Of a stretch of DNA of 64,000 nt, positions 43,798 through 53,142 are shown piece after piece. Below the pieces are notes generated by a model. The model was not told the DNA's origin. It saw only the letters and a list, made by a program, of their open reading frames with translations, and did no database searches. Source of the stretch: Brevundimonas sp. SGAir0440. Lineage in GTDB: Bacteria; Pseudomonadota; Alphaproteobacteria; Caulobacterales; Caulobacteraceae. How positions within the stretch are numbered: position 1 is the first letter of the stretch; each line of letters opens with the position of its first letter. The translations under genes were made by a program, and so were the position numbers. The DNA lies in contig NZ_CP039435.1 of NCBI RefSeq assembly GCF_005484585.1, forward strand, positions 3,089,532 through 3,153,531, given 5' to 3'.

Positions 43798-44385
43798 ATG
43801 ATCGCTTCCCCTGCCCTTCTCGCTCTTCGGGAAGCCACCGCCTCAGCCCACGAAACCCTGGAAGTCCAGGCCCGGATCGAGCCGCGTCTGTCGGACCCCG
43901 CCACGCGTGGGGCGACCGTGGCGGCCTTTTACCGCTTCCATGCCGGACTGGAGCCGCTCAGCCATCCGCTTACAGCGGCGCTGAACGCTGAACTGGACGC
44001 CGATTTCGAACCGCGATCACGCGCGAACGGGATCGCCCAGGACCTGACGATACTGGGCCAGCGCATTCCTTCGCCCGCGCGTCCGGCTGCGCCCGCCTCG
44101 GCCGGCGAAGCCCTGGGCTGGGTCTATGTGGCCGAAGGATCGATGCTGGGCGGTCGGATCATTCGACGTCGGCTGGCCGCCGAGGGTCGCGATCTGGACG
44201 GCCTCGGCTTTCTGGACCCCTATGGCGAAGAGACCGGCGCACGCTGGCGCGCCTTCATGGATTTGCTGGACCGGGCCTGCGCTGGCGGCCTTGTCACGAT
44301 CGATCAGGTGGTGAAGGGCGGCATCGACGGTTTCGCCTTCGCCCACCGCACCTTGCAACCCCAGCCGCAGGAGGCCGCGGCATGA
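43798..44385 (+). CDS. bphO: heme oxygenase (BphO type)
   Basis: A 195-residue heme oxygenase-like protein. The proximal heme ligand is His18 in TASAHETLEVQA, and GWVYVAEGSMLGGRIIRRRL is the distal-helix pattern of bacterial heme oxygenases. It opens heme to biliverdin, the chromophore of the bacteriophytochrome encoded next. Stop overlaps the bphP start by ATGA, so chromophore synthesis and apoprotein are made together. Confidence 0.9.
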   Translation: MIASPALLALREATASAHETLEVQARIEPRLSDPATRGATVAAFYRFHAGLEPLSHPLTAALNAELDADFEPRSRANGIAQDLTILGQRIPSPARPAAPASAGEALGWVYVAEGSMLGGRIIRRRLAAEGRDLDGLGFLDPYGEETGARWRAFMDLLDRACAGGLVTIDQVVKGGIDGFAFAHRTLQPQPQEAAA

Positions 44386-46544
44386 CCGAGACGCTCGACC
44401 TGACCGACACCGCGCTGAACGAGTGCGATCGCGAGCCGATCCATATTCCTCAATCGATCCAGCCGCACGGCTTCATGCTGGTGCTGGATCTGGAATCCCT
44501 GACGATCCGCCAGGGGGCGGGCGCCATCGAGGAGCTGACCGGCCGCAAGGTCTGGATCGACCGCACCGTCGCCGACGTGCTGGGCGATGTCGCCGACCGG
44601 GCCGTGCGCGCCATGGCCGCGCATCAGGAGGCCGGCTTCGCCTGTCGCTGGCGCGCGACCAACCGCCTGGAATACGATGTCGTCGTGCACCGCGCGCCCG
44701 GCGCGATCAACGATCTGATGATCATCGAGGTCGAGCAGAGCTCGCAGCAGGCTCGGCTCGGCGTCGATCTGATCGCCAGTCTGGACGCCGCCGGCGCCGC
44801 GCTGGAACGGGCGGTGACGATCCAGACGGTGTGCGAACGGGCGGCGGACGCCTTCCGCCGCCTGACCGGTTTCGACCGGGTGATGATCTATCGCTTCCAG
44901 GACGACGAGGCGGGTCAGGTCGTGGCCGAAAGCCGCGCCGATGGCTCCGGCTCCTTCCTGAACCACCATTTCCCCGCGACCGACATCCCGCAGCAGGCGC
45001 GCGCCCTTTATCTGCGCAACCCGGTGCGGGTCATACCCGACAGCCGCTACACGCCCCACCCCCTGCGCCCCATTGCGCCCGGCGAGGCGCCGCTGGACAT
45101 GAGCGACAGCGGCCTGCGCTCGGTGTCGCCGATCCATCTGCAATATCTGCGCAACATGGACGTTCGGGCCTCGGCGTCCGTGTCGATCATCGTCGATGAC
45201 GCTCTGTGGGGGCTGGTGGCTTGCCACAACGCCTCGCCCAAACTGCTGCCCTATGAGCTGCGCGTGGGCTGCACGGCATTGGCCCGCAATCTGGCGCGTC
45301 AGCTGAAGTCACGGAGCGACGTCGACCTCTATCGCGAGCGCACGCGCCTGCGTCGGATGGAGGACGAACTGCTGTCGCGGCTGTCGCCTGACCGGCCGAT
45401 GCGAGAGGCGCTGGGCGAAAAGGCCGACGCCTTGATGCAGTTGACCAGCGCGGACGGTCTGGCCATCGTCAGCGAGGGCGACATCCAGACCTTCGGCCAT
45501 ACGCCGCCCGAAGACGGCGTGCGCGCCATCGCCGCCTGGGTCGCGGGACGACCGGGCCTGCGCCCCGTCTCGTCGCATCACCTGTCCTCGATCCTGCCGG
45601 CCGCCGAGGCGTGGAAGACGCACGCCAGCGGCCTATTGGCCGTCACCCTGCCGCTGGATCAGCCGGTTTCGCTGCTGTGGTTCCGCTCTGAGGTGCTGGA
45701 GACGGTGCGCTGGGCCGGCAATCCGGCGACAGCGGAGAAGACGGGCCCCAACGCCATTCTGACGCCGCGCGCTTCGTTCGAAAGCTGGTCGGACACCGTC
45801 TCGGGCCGCGCGCACCGGTGGGGCCCCGCTGCGGTCGAGTCCGCCGCGCGGCTGAGGGACGCCCTGGCCGACTATGCCGCCGTCCATCAGATCCGCCGGC
45901 TGAACCGATCGCTGCAGGATCGCCTGTCCGAGCGCGATCTGCGGCTGGAGCAGCAGCAGTATCTGATCCGCGAGGTGAACCACCGGGTTCAGAACAGCCT
46001 GACGCTGGTGTCCAGCTTCCTGGGCCTTCAGGCGCGAGAACAGGCGGGCGGATCGGCCACGACCGCGCTGAACGAGGCGCGGCGACGGGTGCGCGCCGTG
46101 TCCGCCGTCCACAGTCGACTGTATCTGAGCGATCAGGTCACGACCATCGACATGAGCCGCTACGTCGGCGATCTGATCGACGATCTGGGCTCCAGCATGG
46201 GGCCGGACTGGGTTGCGGCCCTGGAGACGGACCTGGATCCGGTCTGCATCGAGCCGGGCCGCGCCATCACCATCGGCCTGATCCTGACCGAACTGATCAT
46301 CAACGCCCAGAAATACGCCTATGGCGGCAAGCCCGGCCCGCTCTGCATTCGGTTCGAAGAAGACGGCGCCTTCTTCCGCATGACGGTGGAGGACGAGGGC
46401 GCCGGTGGGCATTTGGCCGGCAAGGGTTTCGGCTCGATGATGATCAAGAGCCTGGTCGGTCAGCTGGACGGGACGATCGATTATCGCGACCGCGCGCCGG
46501 GCCTCAGCGTCGTGCTGCGGGCGCGGATCGACCCGCTCGTTTGA
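44382..46544 (+). CDS. bphP: bacteriophytochrome with HWE/HisKA_2 kinase
   Basis: A 720-residue red/far-red light sensor. Cys15 before REPIHIPQSIQPHG is the biliverdin attachment site in the PAS domain. The GAF domain has the DIP motif (Asp201), and the PHY tongue has PRASF at 462-466. The kinase is of the HWE/HisKA_2 type, with phospho-His534 in REVNHRVQNSL and an ATPase N-box ELIINAQKYAYGG. No response regulator is adjacent. In Alphaproteobacteria such kinases often feed the PhyR/EcfG general stress pathway; that link is inference here. Confidence 0.95.
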   Translation: MTETLDLTDTALNECDREPIHIPQSIQPHGFMLVLDLESLTIRQGAGAIEELTGRKVWIDRTVADVLGDVADRAVRAMAAHQEAGFACRWRATNRLEYDVVVHRAPGAINDLMIIEVEQSSQQARLGVDLIASLDAAGAALERAVTIQTVCERAADAFRRLTGFDRVMIYRFQDDEAGQVVAESRADGSGSFLNHHFPATDIPQQARALYLRNPVRVIPDSRYTPHPLRPIAPGEAPLDMSDSGLRSVSPIHLQYLRNMDVRASASVSIIVDDALWGLVACHNASPKLLPYELRVGCTALARNLARQLKSRSDVDLYRERTRLRRMEDELLSRLSPDRPMREALGEKADALMQLTSADGLAIVSEGDIQTFGHTPPEDGVRAIAAWVAGRPGLRPVSSHHLSSILPAAEAWKTHASGLLAVTLPLDQPVSLLWFRSEVLETVRWAGNPATAEKTGPNAILTPRASFESWSDTVSGRAHRWGPAAVESAARLRDALADYAAVHQIRRLNRSLQDRLSERDLRLEQQQYLIREVNHRVQNSLTLVSSFLGLQAREQAGGSATTALNEARRRVRAVSAVHSRLYLSDQVTTIDMSRYVGDLIDDLGSSMGPDWVAALETDLDPVCIEPGRAITIGLILTELIINAQKYAYGGKPGPLCIRFEEDGAFFRMTVEDEGAGGHLAGKGFGSMMIKSLVGQLDGTIDYRDRAPGLSVVLRARIDPLV

Positions 46545-46601
46545 TGTCAGGGCCGGCGGCGCCTGTGGCGTCAGGTCGCAGGGCGTCGTAAGAGCCGGGC
46601 C

Positions 46602-47510
46602 ATGTCCGCCATGGCCTTTCGCCCCTCCTCGCGCGCCTTTGCGCTGATCGTTCTGCTGATCGCCGCCAGCGTGCTGGGCCTGGCGCCCATTCTGGTGCGG
46701 TTGACCGAGACGGGGCCGGCGGCGGCGGGGTTCTGGCGGTTCCTGTTCGCCCTGCCCCTGCTGACGATCCTGGCGGCGCGCGAGCCGGGCGGCGTCGGCG
46801 CGCCGTCGAAATGGGCGCTGCTGGCGGGCCTGTTCTTCGCTCTGGACCTCAGCTTCTGGCACTACGGGATCGTCATGACCTCGGTCGCAAACGCCACGGT
46901 GCTGTGCAACCTGACGCCGGTCGTCGTGACCCTGTTCGGCTGGTTCGTGCTGAAGGAGCGGCCGCACCGGCTGTTCATCCTGGCCCTGGCCTTGGCCATG
47001 AGCGGCGCCTTCGCCATGGCGGCGGGCGCGGACGGCGGACAGGGGATCAACCCGATGCTGGGCGACCTGTTCTCCCTGTCAGTCGCGGTCTGGTATTCGG
47101 GCTATTTCCTGGCGGTGCAGGCTGCGCGGCGCACGGCCGGCGCGATGCGGGTGACCTTCTGGGCGACCCTGCTGGGCGCGCCCCTGCTGCTGATCGTCGC
47201 CCTGGCGCTGGGCGAGGACGTTATACCCGCCGGGCCCGCCGGCTGGGCCGCCTGCGTGGCCATGGGCGTGATGCATGTCTTCGGACAAGGCGGCGTGGCC
47301 TGGGCGCTGGGCAAACTGCCCGCCTCGGTCACGGCCGTGACCATCCTGATCCAGCCGGTGGTCGCAGGCCTGCTGGGCTGGTGGATCTTCGGCGAGACCC
47401 TGACGCCGGTTCAAGCCTTGGGCGGCGCTCTGGTGCTGGGCGCCATCGTCCTGGCGCAGCGGTCACAGAGGGCGAAGCCCGACGGGCTCAAGCAGCGCGA
47501 AGCGCGGTAG
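46602..47510 (+). CDS. EamA/DMT-family transporter
   Basis: A 302-residue inner membrane protein with about ten transmembrane helices in two EamA repeats, e.g. FWRFLFALPLLTILAA and ATVLCNLTPVVVTLFGWFVL in the first half and VTAVTILIQPVVAGLLGWW in the second. Family members export amino acids, sugars or metabolites; substrate unknown. The last codons and the TAG stop lie inside a REP-like palindrome, giving the tail LKQREAR. Confidence 0.88.
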   Translation: MSAMAFRPSSRAFALIVLLIAASVLGLAPILVRLTETGPAAAGFWRFLFALPLLTILAAREPGGVGAPSKWALLAGLFFALDLSFWHYGIVMTSVANATVLCNLTPVVVTLFGWFVLKERPHRLFILALALAMSGAFAMAAGADGGQGINPMLGDLFSLSVAVWYSGYFLAVQAARRTAGAMRVTFWATLLGAPLLLIVALALGEDVIPAGPAGWAACVAMGVMHVFGQGGVAWALGKLPASVTAVTILIQPVVAGLLGWWIFGETLTPVQALGGALVLGAIVLAQRSQRAKPDGLKQREAR

Positions 47511-47513
47511 CCC
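47484..47513. repeat. REP-like palindrome, copy 3, overlapping a CDS end
   Basis: A 30-bp hairpin of the same design as 37923-37952 (stems GGGCT/AGCCC, core GCGCGAAGCGCG). It encodes the C-terminus and stop of the EamA transporter and touches the cold-shock gene terminator. Confidence 0.7.
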
Positions 47514-47553
47514 AAAAAACAAAACGGGCGCGGAAGCCGAAGCCGCCGCGCCC
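47514..47553 (-). terminator. rho-independent terminator of the cold-shock gene
   Basis: On the minus strand: stem GGGCGCGG/CCGCGCCC with a 12-base loop, followed by GTTTTGTTTTTT, 28 bases after the stop. Confidence 0.9.
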
Positions 47554-47581
47554 GCCTTTAAGCCTTGAAGGCTGAATCGAC

Positions 47582-47785
47582 TTAGAGAACCTTGAGGTCG
47601 ATCGCCGAAGTCTTGCCGCGCTGGTTTTCCAGCTCGTATTCGACCTTGGCGTTCTCATCGAGGCCCTGAAGCCCGGCCTTCTGAACGGCGGTGACGTGAA
47701 CGAACACGTCGGAGCCGCCGCTATCGGGCTGGATAAAGCCGTAGCCCTTGGTGGGGTTGAACCACTTGACCGTGCCGGTCGCCAT
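47582..47785 (-). CDS. csp: cold-shock domain protein
   Basis: A 67-residue single cold-shock domain: GTVKWFNPTKGYGFIQPD (RNP1 KGYGFI) and DVFVHVTAVQ (RNP2). It binds single-stranded RNA/DNA and melts secondary structure. GGAGA lies nine bases before the ATG. The 196-base gap upstream has room for a long leader, as many csp genes have, but no clear regulatory motif was seen. Confidence 0.94.
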   Translation of the reverse strand: MATGTVKWFNPTKGYGFIQPDSGGSDVFVHVTAVQKAGLQGLDENAKVEYELENQRGKTSAIDLKVL

Positions 47786-47981
47786 GTCTGCGTCTCCGTA
47801 AACGCGCTTTTCCAGGCGGATCCCTCTCGAGGTGACCCGACAATCCATCTGGACAGCTCGTTCAGGCGAAGGAGCGAAACGCGGGTTTGGACCCCACGCG
47901 AAATCCGGACTGCAGCGATGTTGTCACCCGGCTTTTCCAGACGGTCAACAGCAAAGCGAGTCGCACCGGGCGCATTCAGGC

Positions 47982-48743
47982 TTAACGACACAGACCCCGC
48001 GCCGCCCCGTCGATGTGCAGATGGTTGGCGTGGGCGGCGTTGTAGTCGGGCGTCAGGACCGTCGAAAACAGCTGGCAGGCCCCGTCGCGCAAGGCGTGTA
48101 GGAAGCGGCCGCCCGGCTCGCCCGCCGGCCCGTCGCCGCGCCAGTCGTTCAGCACACTGACGGTCCGGCCGTCCTTCAAGGTCACCGCTGCGACATCCAG
48201 CGCATTGGCCTTGGCGTGTTCGCTGGGCCGTTCGGCCACGTCCTGCGAACCGTAGATGCGGCGGCACGAATAGGTGCCGTAGTTGTCCACCCGTGCGGGC
48301 GCCGAGCCCAGAATGTCGCGCGAGGCCGGGCGCAGCACCTGCCGATCCCAGATGACGTAGCGGACCGCCAGCGGACACTGCATGACGACATCGGCGGGCG
48401 CCAGCGGCGTCACCTCGCCGCCCGTGATCCGCACCGCCCCGCGCACCACGCAGAAGCCGCCGTCGTCGCGATCGGGCGCGCGTTCGACCTGAACCCCCGC
48501 ATTGCGCAGCGCCTGCATACAGGCCTCGGTCGCGCCCTCCACCGCCTCGGGCGTGGCGGCGGTCGGCACATCGAAGGCGGCGACCTTTGCGGTGGTCGCG
48601 CGGCCCAGCGGGCGATCCAGATCCAGCGGCTTCCACGGCAGATCCTGGGGCGGAGCGAAAACGTTCAGCAAGGCGAAGCCGGCGCAGACCAGCAGCGCCA
48701 GCTCCCACACCAGATTCCACATGTCCGCCAGATCGCGCTTCAT
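47982..48743 (-). CDS. extensin-like C-terminal domain protein
   Basis: A 253-residue protein with one N-terminal membrane anchor (about residues 9-30, LVWELALLVCAGFALLNVFA) and an extensin-like C-terminal domain. Paired cysteines are at VMQCPLAV, YSCRRIYG, GACQLF and GLCR, with SEHAKANALDVAA and ANHLHID as its histidine motifs (peptidase-like). The domain is widespread in Alphaproteobacteria and probably acts on the cell wall, but no reaction is proved. Confidence 0.85.
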   Translation of the reverse strand: MKRDLADMWNLVWELALLVCAGFALLNVFAPPQDLPWKPLDLDRPLGRATTAKVAAFDVPTAATPEAVEGATEACMQALRNAGVQVERAPDRDDGGFCVVRGAVRITGGEVTPLAPADVVMQCPLAVRYVIWDRQVLRPASRDILGSAPARVDNYGTYSCRRIYGSQDVAERPSEHAKANALDVAAVTLKDGRTVSVLNDWRGDGPAGEPGGRFLHALRDGACQLFSTVLTPDYNAAHANHLHIDGAARGLCR

Positions 48744-48845
48744 TCGGCCCCTCGCAGGCCGGACGGGCCCGGCGCCTTAACGCCTAGCTTCGCAGTCGGC
48801 TCCCTCGCCCTTGCTCTCTGCCGGCCCTCGGCCCACTCTCTTTCC

Positions 48846-49595
48846 ATGGGAAAGAAATCCGACGCCTATGACGCCGAGCTGGAGCAGATCCAGCTGGCCA
48901 TCGTCCAGACCCAGGCCTGGAGCATCGAACATGGCTCGCGCGTGGTCATCGTGCTGGAAGGGCGCGACACCGCCGGCAAGGACGGCGCGATCAAGCGGCT
49001 GACCGAACATATGTCGCCGCGCCAGACCCGCGTCATCGCGCTGCCCAAGCCCAGCGACCGCGAGACCAGCCAGTGGTATTTCCAGCGCTATGTCCCGCAC
49101 CTGCCGGCGGCGGGCGAGACGGTGATCTTCAACCGGTCCTGGTACAACCGCGCCGGGGTCGAGCCGGTCATGGGCTATTGCACGCCCGAACAGTACGCCC
49201 AGTTCATGACCGACGCCCCGCGCTTCGAGCGGATGCTGACCGACGACGGGATCATCCTGATCAAGATCTGGCTGGATATCTCGCGCAAGGAGCAGGCCAA
49301 GCGGCTGAAGGAACGCCGCGAGGATCCCTTGAAGAAGTTCAAGCTGTCGTCGCTGGACGCCGAGGCCGAGGCGCGGTTCGACGCCTATTCCGACGCCCGC
49401 GACCGGATGCTGGACGAGACCGACCGCGACTATGCGCCCTGGACCGTCGTCGCCACCGACGACAAGAAGACGGCGCGGCTGAACATCGGCCGCTACATCC
49501 TGTCGGTGCTGAGCCACACCAGCATCGACATCAAGAAACCGGATCCCGACGTCGTGTTCGGCGCCGAAAAGGCCAAGGGCAAACTGGCGCGCTGA
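48846..49595 (+). CDS. ppk2: polyphosphate kinase 2
   Basis: A 249-residue PPK2. Walker A is EGRDTAGKDGAIKRL, Walker B is FNRSWYNRAGVE and the lid is KERREDPLKKFKLS. It transfers phosphate between polyphosphate and nucleoside diphosphates, restoring GTP/ATP or making polyphosphate. ATG follows a weak ribosome site. Divergent from the extensin gene; convergent with the Rieske gene. Confidence 0.94.
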   Translation: MGKKSDAYDAELEQIQLAIVQTQAWSIEHGSRVVIVLEGRDTAGKDGAIKRLTEHMSPRQTRVIALPKPSDRETSQWYFQRYVPHLPAAGETVIFNRSWYNRAGVEPVMGYCTPEQYAQFMTDAPRFERMLTDDGIILIKIWLDISRKEQAKRLKERREDPLKKFKLSSLDAEAEARFDAYSDARDRMLDETDRDYAPWTVVATDDKKTARLNIGRYILSVLSHTSIDIKKPDPDVVFGAEKAKGKLAR

Positions 49596-49601
49596 AGCGC
49601 C

Positions 49602-49985
49602 TCAGGCCGTTCTGACGATCCCGCCAGAGGTCGTCACCGGCCAGGGCGTCAGCCGCCCGCCCGCGCAGGGGCCGCCCGTGCATTCGCCGGTCAGCGGCTC
49701 GAACACCGCCCCGTGCCAGCCGCACAGGATCAGCGCGCCGTCCGGCGTCAGATAACGGTCGATCTCCATCGCGATCGGAAAGCCGGCGTGCGGGCAGCGA
49801 TCGACCCAGCCCGCGACTTGACCGTCCTTTCTGACCACGAAGCCGTGGAAGAAGGCCTCTCCGATCTGCAGCACGAAGCTGCGCGAGCCGGGATCGGCGA
49901 TATCGCCCTCGGCGCACAGCGCCACGCCAGGCGGCGTCTTCCAGACCCGTTTGCGCTCGCCCGGCGCCTCGGCCGCTTCAGACAC
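49602..49985 (-). CDS. Rieske 2Fe-2S ferredoxin-like protein
   Basis: A 127-residue single-domain Rieske protein. The cluster ligands are Cys64-x-His66 (RCPHAGFP) and Cys88-x2-His91 (LCGWHGAVF). Small soluble proteins of this kind act as electron carriers for oxygenases or nitrite reductase-like enzymes. Its start overlaps the gpsA stop by eight bases, so it is the last gene of a tsaD-gpsA-Rieske operon. Partner enzyme unknown. Confidence 0.9.
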   Translation of the reverse strand: MSEAAEAPGERKRVWKTPPGVALCAEGDIADPGSRSFVLQIGEAFFHGFVVRKDGQVAGWVDRCPHAGFPIAMEIDRYLTPDGALILCGWHGAVFEPLTGECTGGPCAGGRLTPWPVTTSGGIVRTA

Positions 49986-50976
49986 GTTCGGCCTTCAGCG
50001 GGCGCGACAGCAAACCATCGATCAGACCATCGACATCGATCTCGTCGGCGAGCAGGGCGGCGACGCCTTCGGAGATCGGGATTTCCACGCCCAGACGCGC
50101 GGCCAGTTCGCGAACCGCCGGCGCGCTCTCATAGCCCTCCGCCACCGAGCGTTTGCCGGCCAAGGCCTGCTCCACCGTCTGCCCCTGCCCCAGGGCCAGA
50201 CCCAGGCTCATGTTGCGCGACTGGGGGCTGGAACAGGTCAGGACGAGGTCACCGAGACCGCACAGACCCGCCACCGTCTCCGCCTGGCCGCCCATGGCGA
50301 CAGCGAGACGGGTCATTTCCGCAAAGCCGCGCGTGATCAGGGCGGCGTGTGCGCTGCGTCCCAACTGACGCCCCTCGGAGATGCCGCAGGCGATGGCCAG
50401 GACGTTCTTCAGCGCGCCGCCCGCTTCGGCGCCCACCAGATCGGTCGCCAGATAGGGCCGGAAGCCCGGCGCCGACAGGGTGTTCAGCAAGGCCTCGCCC
50501 AGCGCCTGATCGGCGCAGGCCAGGGTCACGGCGGTCGGCAGGCCGCGCGACACCTCGCCCGCGAAACTGGGACCGGACAGGACGGCGGCGGGGGCGTCCG
50601 GCAGGGTCTCGGCCAGCACCTCGGTCATCAGCTTCATCGTCCCGCGCTCGACCCCCTTGGAGCACAGCACCACCGGCACGCCGGCGCGATAGTGGGGCGC
50701 AAACGCCGTCAGCGTCGCGCGCATGTGCTGGGCCGGCGGCACGGCCAGGATGAGGTCGCAGTCGCCCAGATCAGCTAGATCGGCGGTGAAGTTCAGTTCG
50801 TCGGCCAGCGGCACGTCGGGCAGATAAAGGTCGTTGGCCCGCGTCGCCCGCATCGTCTCGACCAACTGCTGCTCGCGCGCCTGCAAGGTCGTGTCCAAGC
50901 CAGCCCGAACGCAGACCTGCGCCAGCGCCGTGCCCCAGGCGCCCGCGCCGATGACCCCTGCCGTGCGGAATTCCAT
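49978..50976 (-). CDS. gpsA: glycerol-3-phosphate dehydrogenase [NAD(P)+]
   Basis: A 332-residue GpsA. The nucleotide motif is [14 protein letters not shown]; the catalytic-lysine region is [14 protein letters not shown]; the C-terminal domain has [18 protein letters not shown]. It makes glycerol-3-phosphate for phospholipids. ATG 50976 is chosen for its GGGAGG site; a GTG 30 bases upstream overlapping the tsaD stop is a weaker choice. Confidence 0.95.
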   Translation of the reverse strand: MEFRTAGVIGAGAWGTALAQVCVRAGLDTTLQAREQQLVETMRATRANDLYLPDVPLADELNFTADLADLGDCDLILAVPPAQHMRATLTAFAPHYRAGVPVVLCSKGVERGTMKLMTEVLAETLPDAPAAVLSGPSFAGEVSRGLPTAVTLACADQALGEALLNTLSAPGFRPYLATDLVGAEAGGALKNVLAIACGISEGRQLGRSAHAALITRGFAEMTRLAVAMGGQAETVAGLCGLGDLVLTCSSPQSRNMSLGLALGQGQTVEQALAGKRSVAEGYESAPAVRELAARLGVEIPISEGVAALLADEIDVDGLIDGLLSRPLKAERV

Positions 50977-51002
50977 ACGCCCTCCCGAGGCTTGTTTACC
51001 GT

Positions 51003-52148
51003 TCACGCCTTGGCGCCTTTACGGCCCGGCTTGTGCGAAGGATCGGACAGGGCGCGCGCTTCGTCCAGCGGCCATCGCGGCCGTGCGACCACATCGATGT
51101 CGCTGGTCAGGCCCAGCGCCAGCCGTTCCGCCCCCGCCAGGGCGATCATCGCCGCATTGTCGGTGCAATAGGCCATCGGCGGCGCCAGGAAATCGAAGCC
51201 GTGTTTCGCCGCCGTCGCCTGCAAGGTCGCGCGAATGGTTTTGTTGGCCGCAACTCCGCCCGCGACAACGAAGAGCTTGTGGTCATGCGTCTCCGCATAG
51301 GCCGCCAGCGCCCGTTCAGACCGATCCGACAGCTGGCGGGCGATGGCGTTCTGCACCGCATCGGCCAGATCGGCCTTTTCCTGTTCGGTCTCGCACGTCT
51401 GCGCGATGCGGAAGGCCGCCGTCTTCAGGCCCGAAAAGGAGAAGTCGCAATCCTTGCGGCCCAGGAGGGCGCGCGGCAGATCGATCTTCGACCCGTCGCC
51501 CTGCACGGCCAGCCGCTCCAGCGCCGGGCCGCCCGGATAACCCAGGCCCAAGGCCTTGGCGATCTTGTCGAAGGCCTCGCCGGCCGCGTCGTCGATGGTG
51601 GCCCCGATCCGGCTCATGTCGCCGACGCCGCGCACCTCCAGAAGCTGGCAATGGCCGCCGGACACCAGCAGCAGGAGGAAGGGATAGGCCACCTCCGCAC
51701 CCAGCCGGGCCGACACCGCATGGCCCTCAAGATGGTTGACCGCCACCAGAGGCAAACCGCGCGCCAGCGCCGCCGCCTTGCCGAAACTGAGGCCCACCAT
51801 CACCCCGCCCACAAGGCCGGGCCCGGCCGTCCCCGCGATCCCGTCCAGCCCGTCATAGCCCATATCGGCCTCGGCCATCGCGCGGCGCGTGACCTCGGCG
51901 ATCATCTCGACGTGGCTGCGCGCCGCAATCTCGGGCACCACGCCGCCATAGGCCGCATGGTCGTCGATCTGGCTGTGAACGACCGAGGACAGCACCTCCG
52001 CGCGACCGCCCGCCATTGAAGGGTGCAGGCGCACGACCGAGGCGGCGGTCTCGTCGCAACTGGTCTCAAGGCCCAGCACCGTCAGCGGCCGGACATCCCG
52101 TCCAGTTGCTGACTTGGCGCCGCTGCTATAGTCGGCGGACATCTCCAT
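51003..52148 (-). CDS. tsaD: tRNA t6A biosynthesis protein TsaD
   Basis: A protein of about 381 residues that transfers threonylcarbamoyl to A37 of tRNAs reading ANN codons. Motifs: [15 protein letters not shown] near the N-terminus, metal site [11 protein letters not shown] (HxxxH), [12 protein letters not shown] and [12 protein letters not shown]. The chosen ATG gives about 21 residues before the first strand; the frame runs further, into hemC on the other strand, and cannot be used. Only 40 bases separate it from hemC. Confidence 0.92.
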   Translation of the reverse strand: MEMSADYSSGAKSATGRDVRPLTVLGLETSCDETAASVVRLHPSMAGGRAEVLSSVVHSQIDDHAAYGGVVPEIAARSHVEMIAEVTRRAMAEADMGYDGLDGIAGTAGPGLVGGVMVGLSFGKAAALARGLPLVAVNHLEGHAVSARLGAEVAYPFLLLLVSGGHCQLLEVRGVGDMSRIGATIDDAAGEAFDKIAKALGLGYPGGPALERLAVQGDGSKIDLPRALLGRKDCDFSFSGLKTAAFRIAQTCETEQEKADLADAVQNAIARQLSDRSERALAAYAETHDHKLFVVAGGVAANKTIRATLQATAAKHGFDFLAPPMAYCTDNAAMIALAGAERLALGLTSDIDVVARPRWPLDEARALSDPSHKPGRKGAKA

Positions 52149-52188
52149 CGGGTCGAGGTAGCGACCCGGCGACCGGTGCGCAACGCTC

Positions 52189-53142
52189 ATGACCTTTCCT
52201 CTCCGCATCGGCACCCGACGCTCCAAGCTGGCGCTCGCCCAATCCGGCATGATGCAGCGCGCCATCGGCCGCGCCCTGAACGTGCCCGAGGCCGAGATCG
52301 AGACCGCCATTCCTCTGGTCGAGATCGTCACCACCGGCGACCGCATTCAGGATCGCCGCCTGCTGGAAGTCGGCGGCAAGGCGCTGTTCACCAAGGAGAT
52401 CGAGGAGGCCCTGCTGGCCGGCCGGATCGACATCGCCATCCATTCGATGAAGGACGTGCCCGCCGAACAGCCCGACGGACTGTGCATCGCCGCCATCCCC
52501 GAACGTGAAGACGCCCGCGACGCCTTCATCAGCCGCGACTTCGACAGTTTCGACGCCTTGCCCTTCGGCGCGCGCCTGGGCACCGCCAGCCTGCGTCGCC
52601 AGGCCCAGGCGCTGGCCCTGCGGCCGGACCTGAAGGTCGAGATGCTGCGCGGAAACATCGACACCCGCCTGCGCCGCGCGGCCGAGGGCGATTTCGACGC
52701 CATCCTTCTGGCCGTCTCGGGCATGACGCGCCTGGGGGTCACCGACCACATCCGCGAGAAGCTGTCGCTGGACGCCTTCCTGCCGGCGCCGGGCCAGGGC
52801 GCCCTGGCCATCCAGACGCGCGCCGCGGACATGGACTCAGACTGGGTCGCCGCCCTGAACCACCCTGAGACCGCCCTGTGCATCGCCGCCGAGCGCGGCG
52901 CCATGACGGCGCTGGAGGGGTCGTGCCGCACCGCCGTCGGCGCCTATGCCCGCATCGAACACGACACCCTGCACCTGACCACCGAAATGCTCAGCCCGGA
53001 CGGGTCCGCCCGCTGGCGCCGCGTCGGCGACCTTTTCCAACCGACCGAAGCCGACGCGCGCGCTCTGGGCCAACGCCTGGGCGGCGAGGTGCACGCCTCG
53101 GCCGGCGATCAGGAAGTCGATCCCGCGACCCTGGACGGATGA
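52189..53142 (+). CDS. hemC: hydroxymethylbilane synthase
   Basis: A 317-residue porphobilinogen deaminase. Typical motifs are RIGTRRSKLALAQS, the substrate loop IAIHSMKDVPAEQP, ASLRRQAQALALRPDL and LRGNIDTRLRRAA. The dipyrromethane-cofactor cysteine is in EGSCRTAVGAYA. It joins four porphobilinogens for heme and other tetrapyrroles. Overlaps hemD by ATGA. Confidence 0.96.
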   Translation: MTFPLRIGTRRSKLALAQSGMMQRAIGRALNVPEAEIETAIPLVEIVTTGDRIQDRRLLEVGGKALFTKEIEEALLAGRIDIAIHSMKDVPAEQPDGLCIAAIPEREDARDAFISRDFDSFDALPFGARLGTASLRRQAQALALRPDLKVEMLRGNIDTRLRRAAEGDFDAILLAVSGMTRLGVTDHIREKLSLDAFLPAPGQGALAIQTRAADMDSDWVAALNHPETALCIAAERGAMTALEGSCRTAVGAYARIEHDTLHLTTEMLSPDGSARWRRVGDLFQPTEADARALGQRLGGEVHASAGDQEVDPATLDG

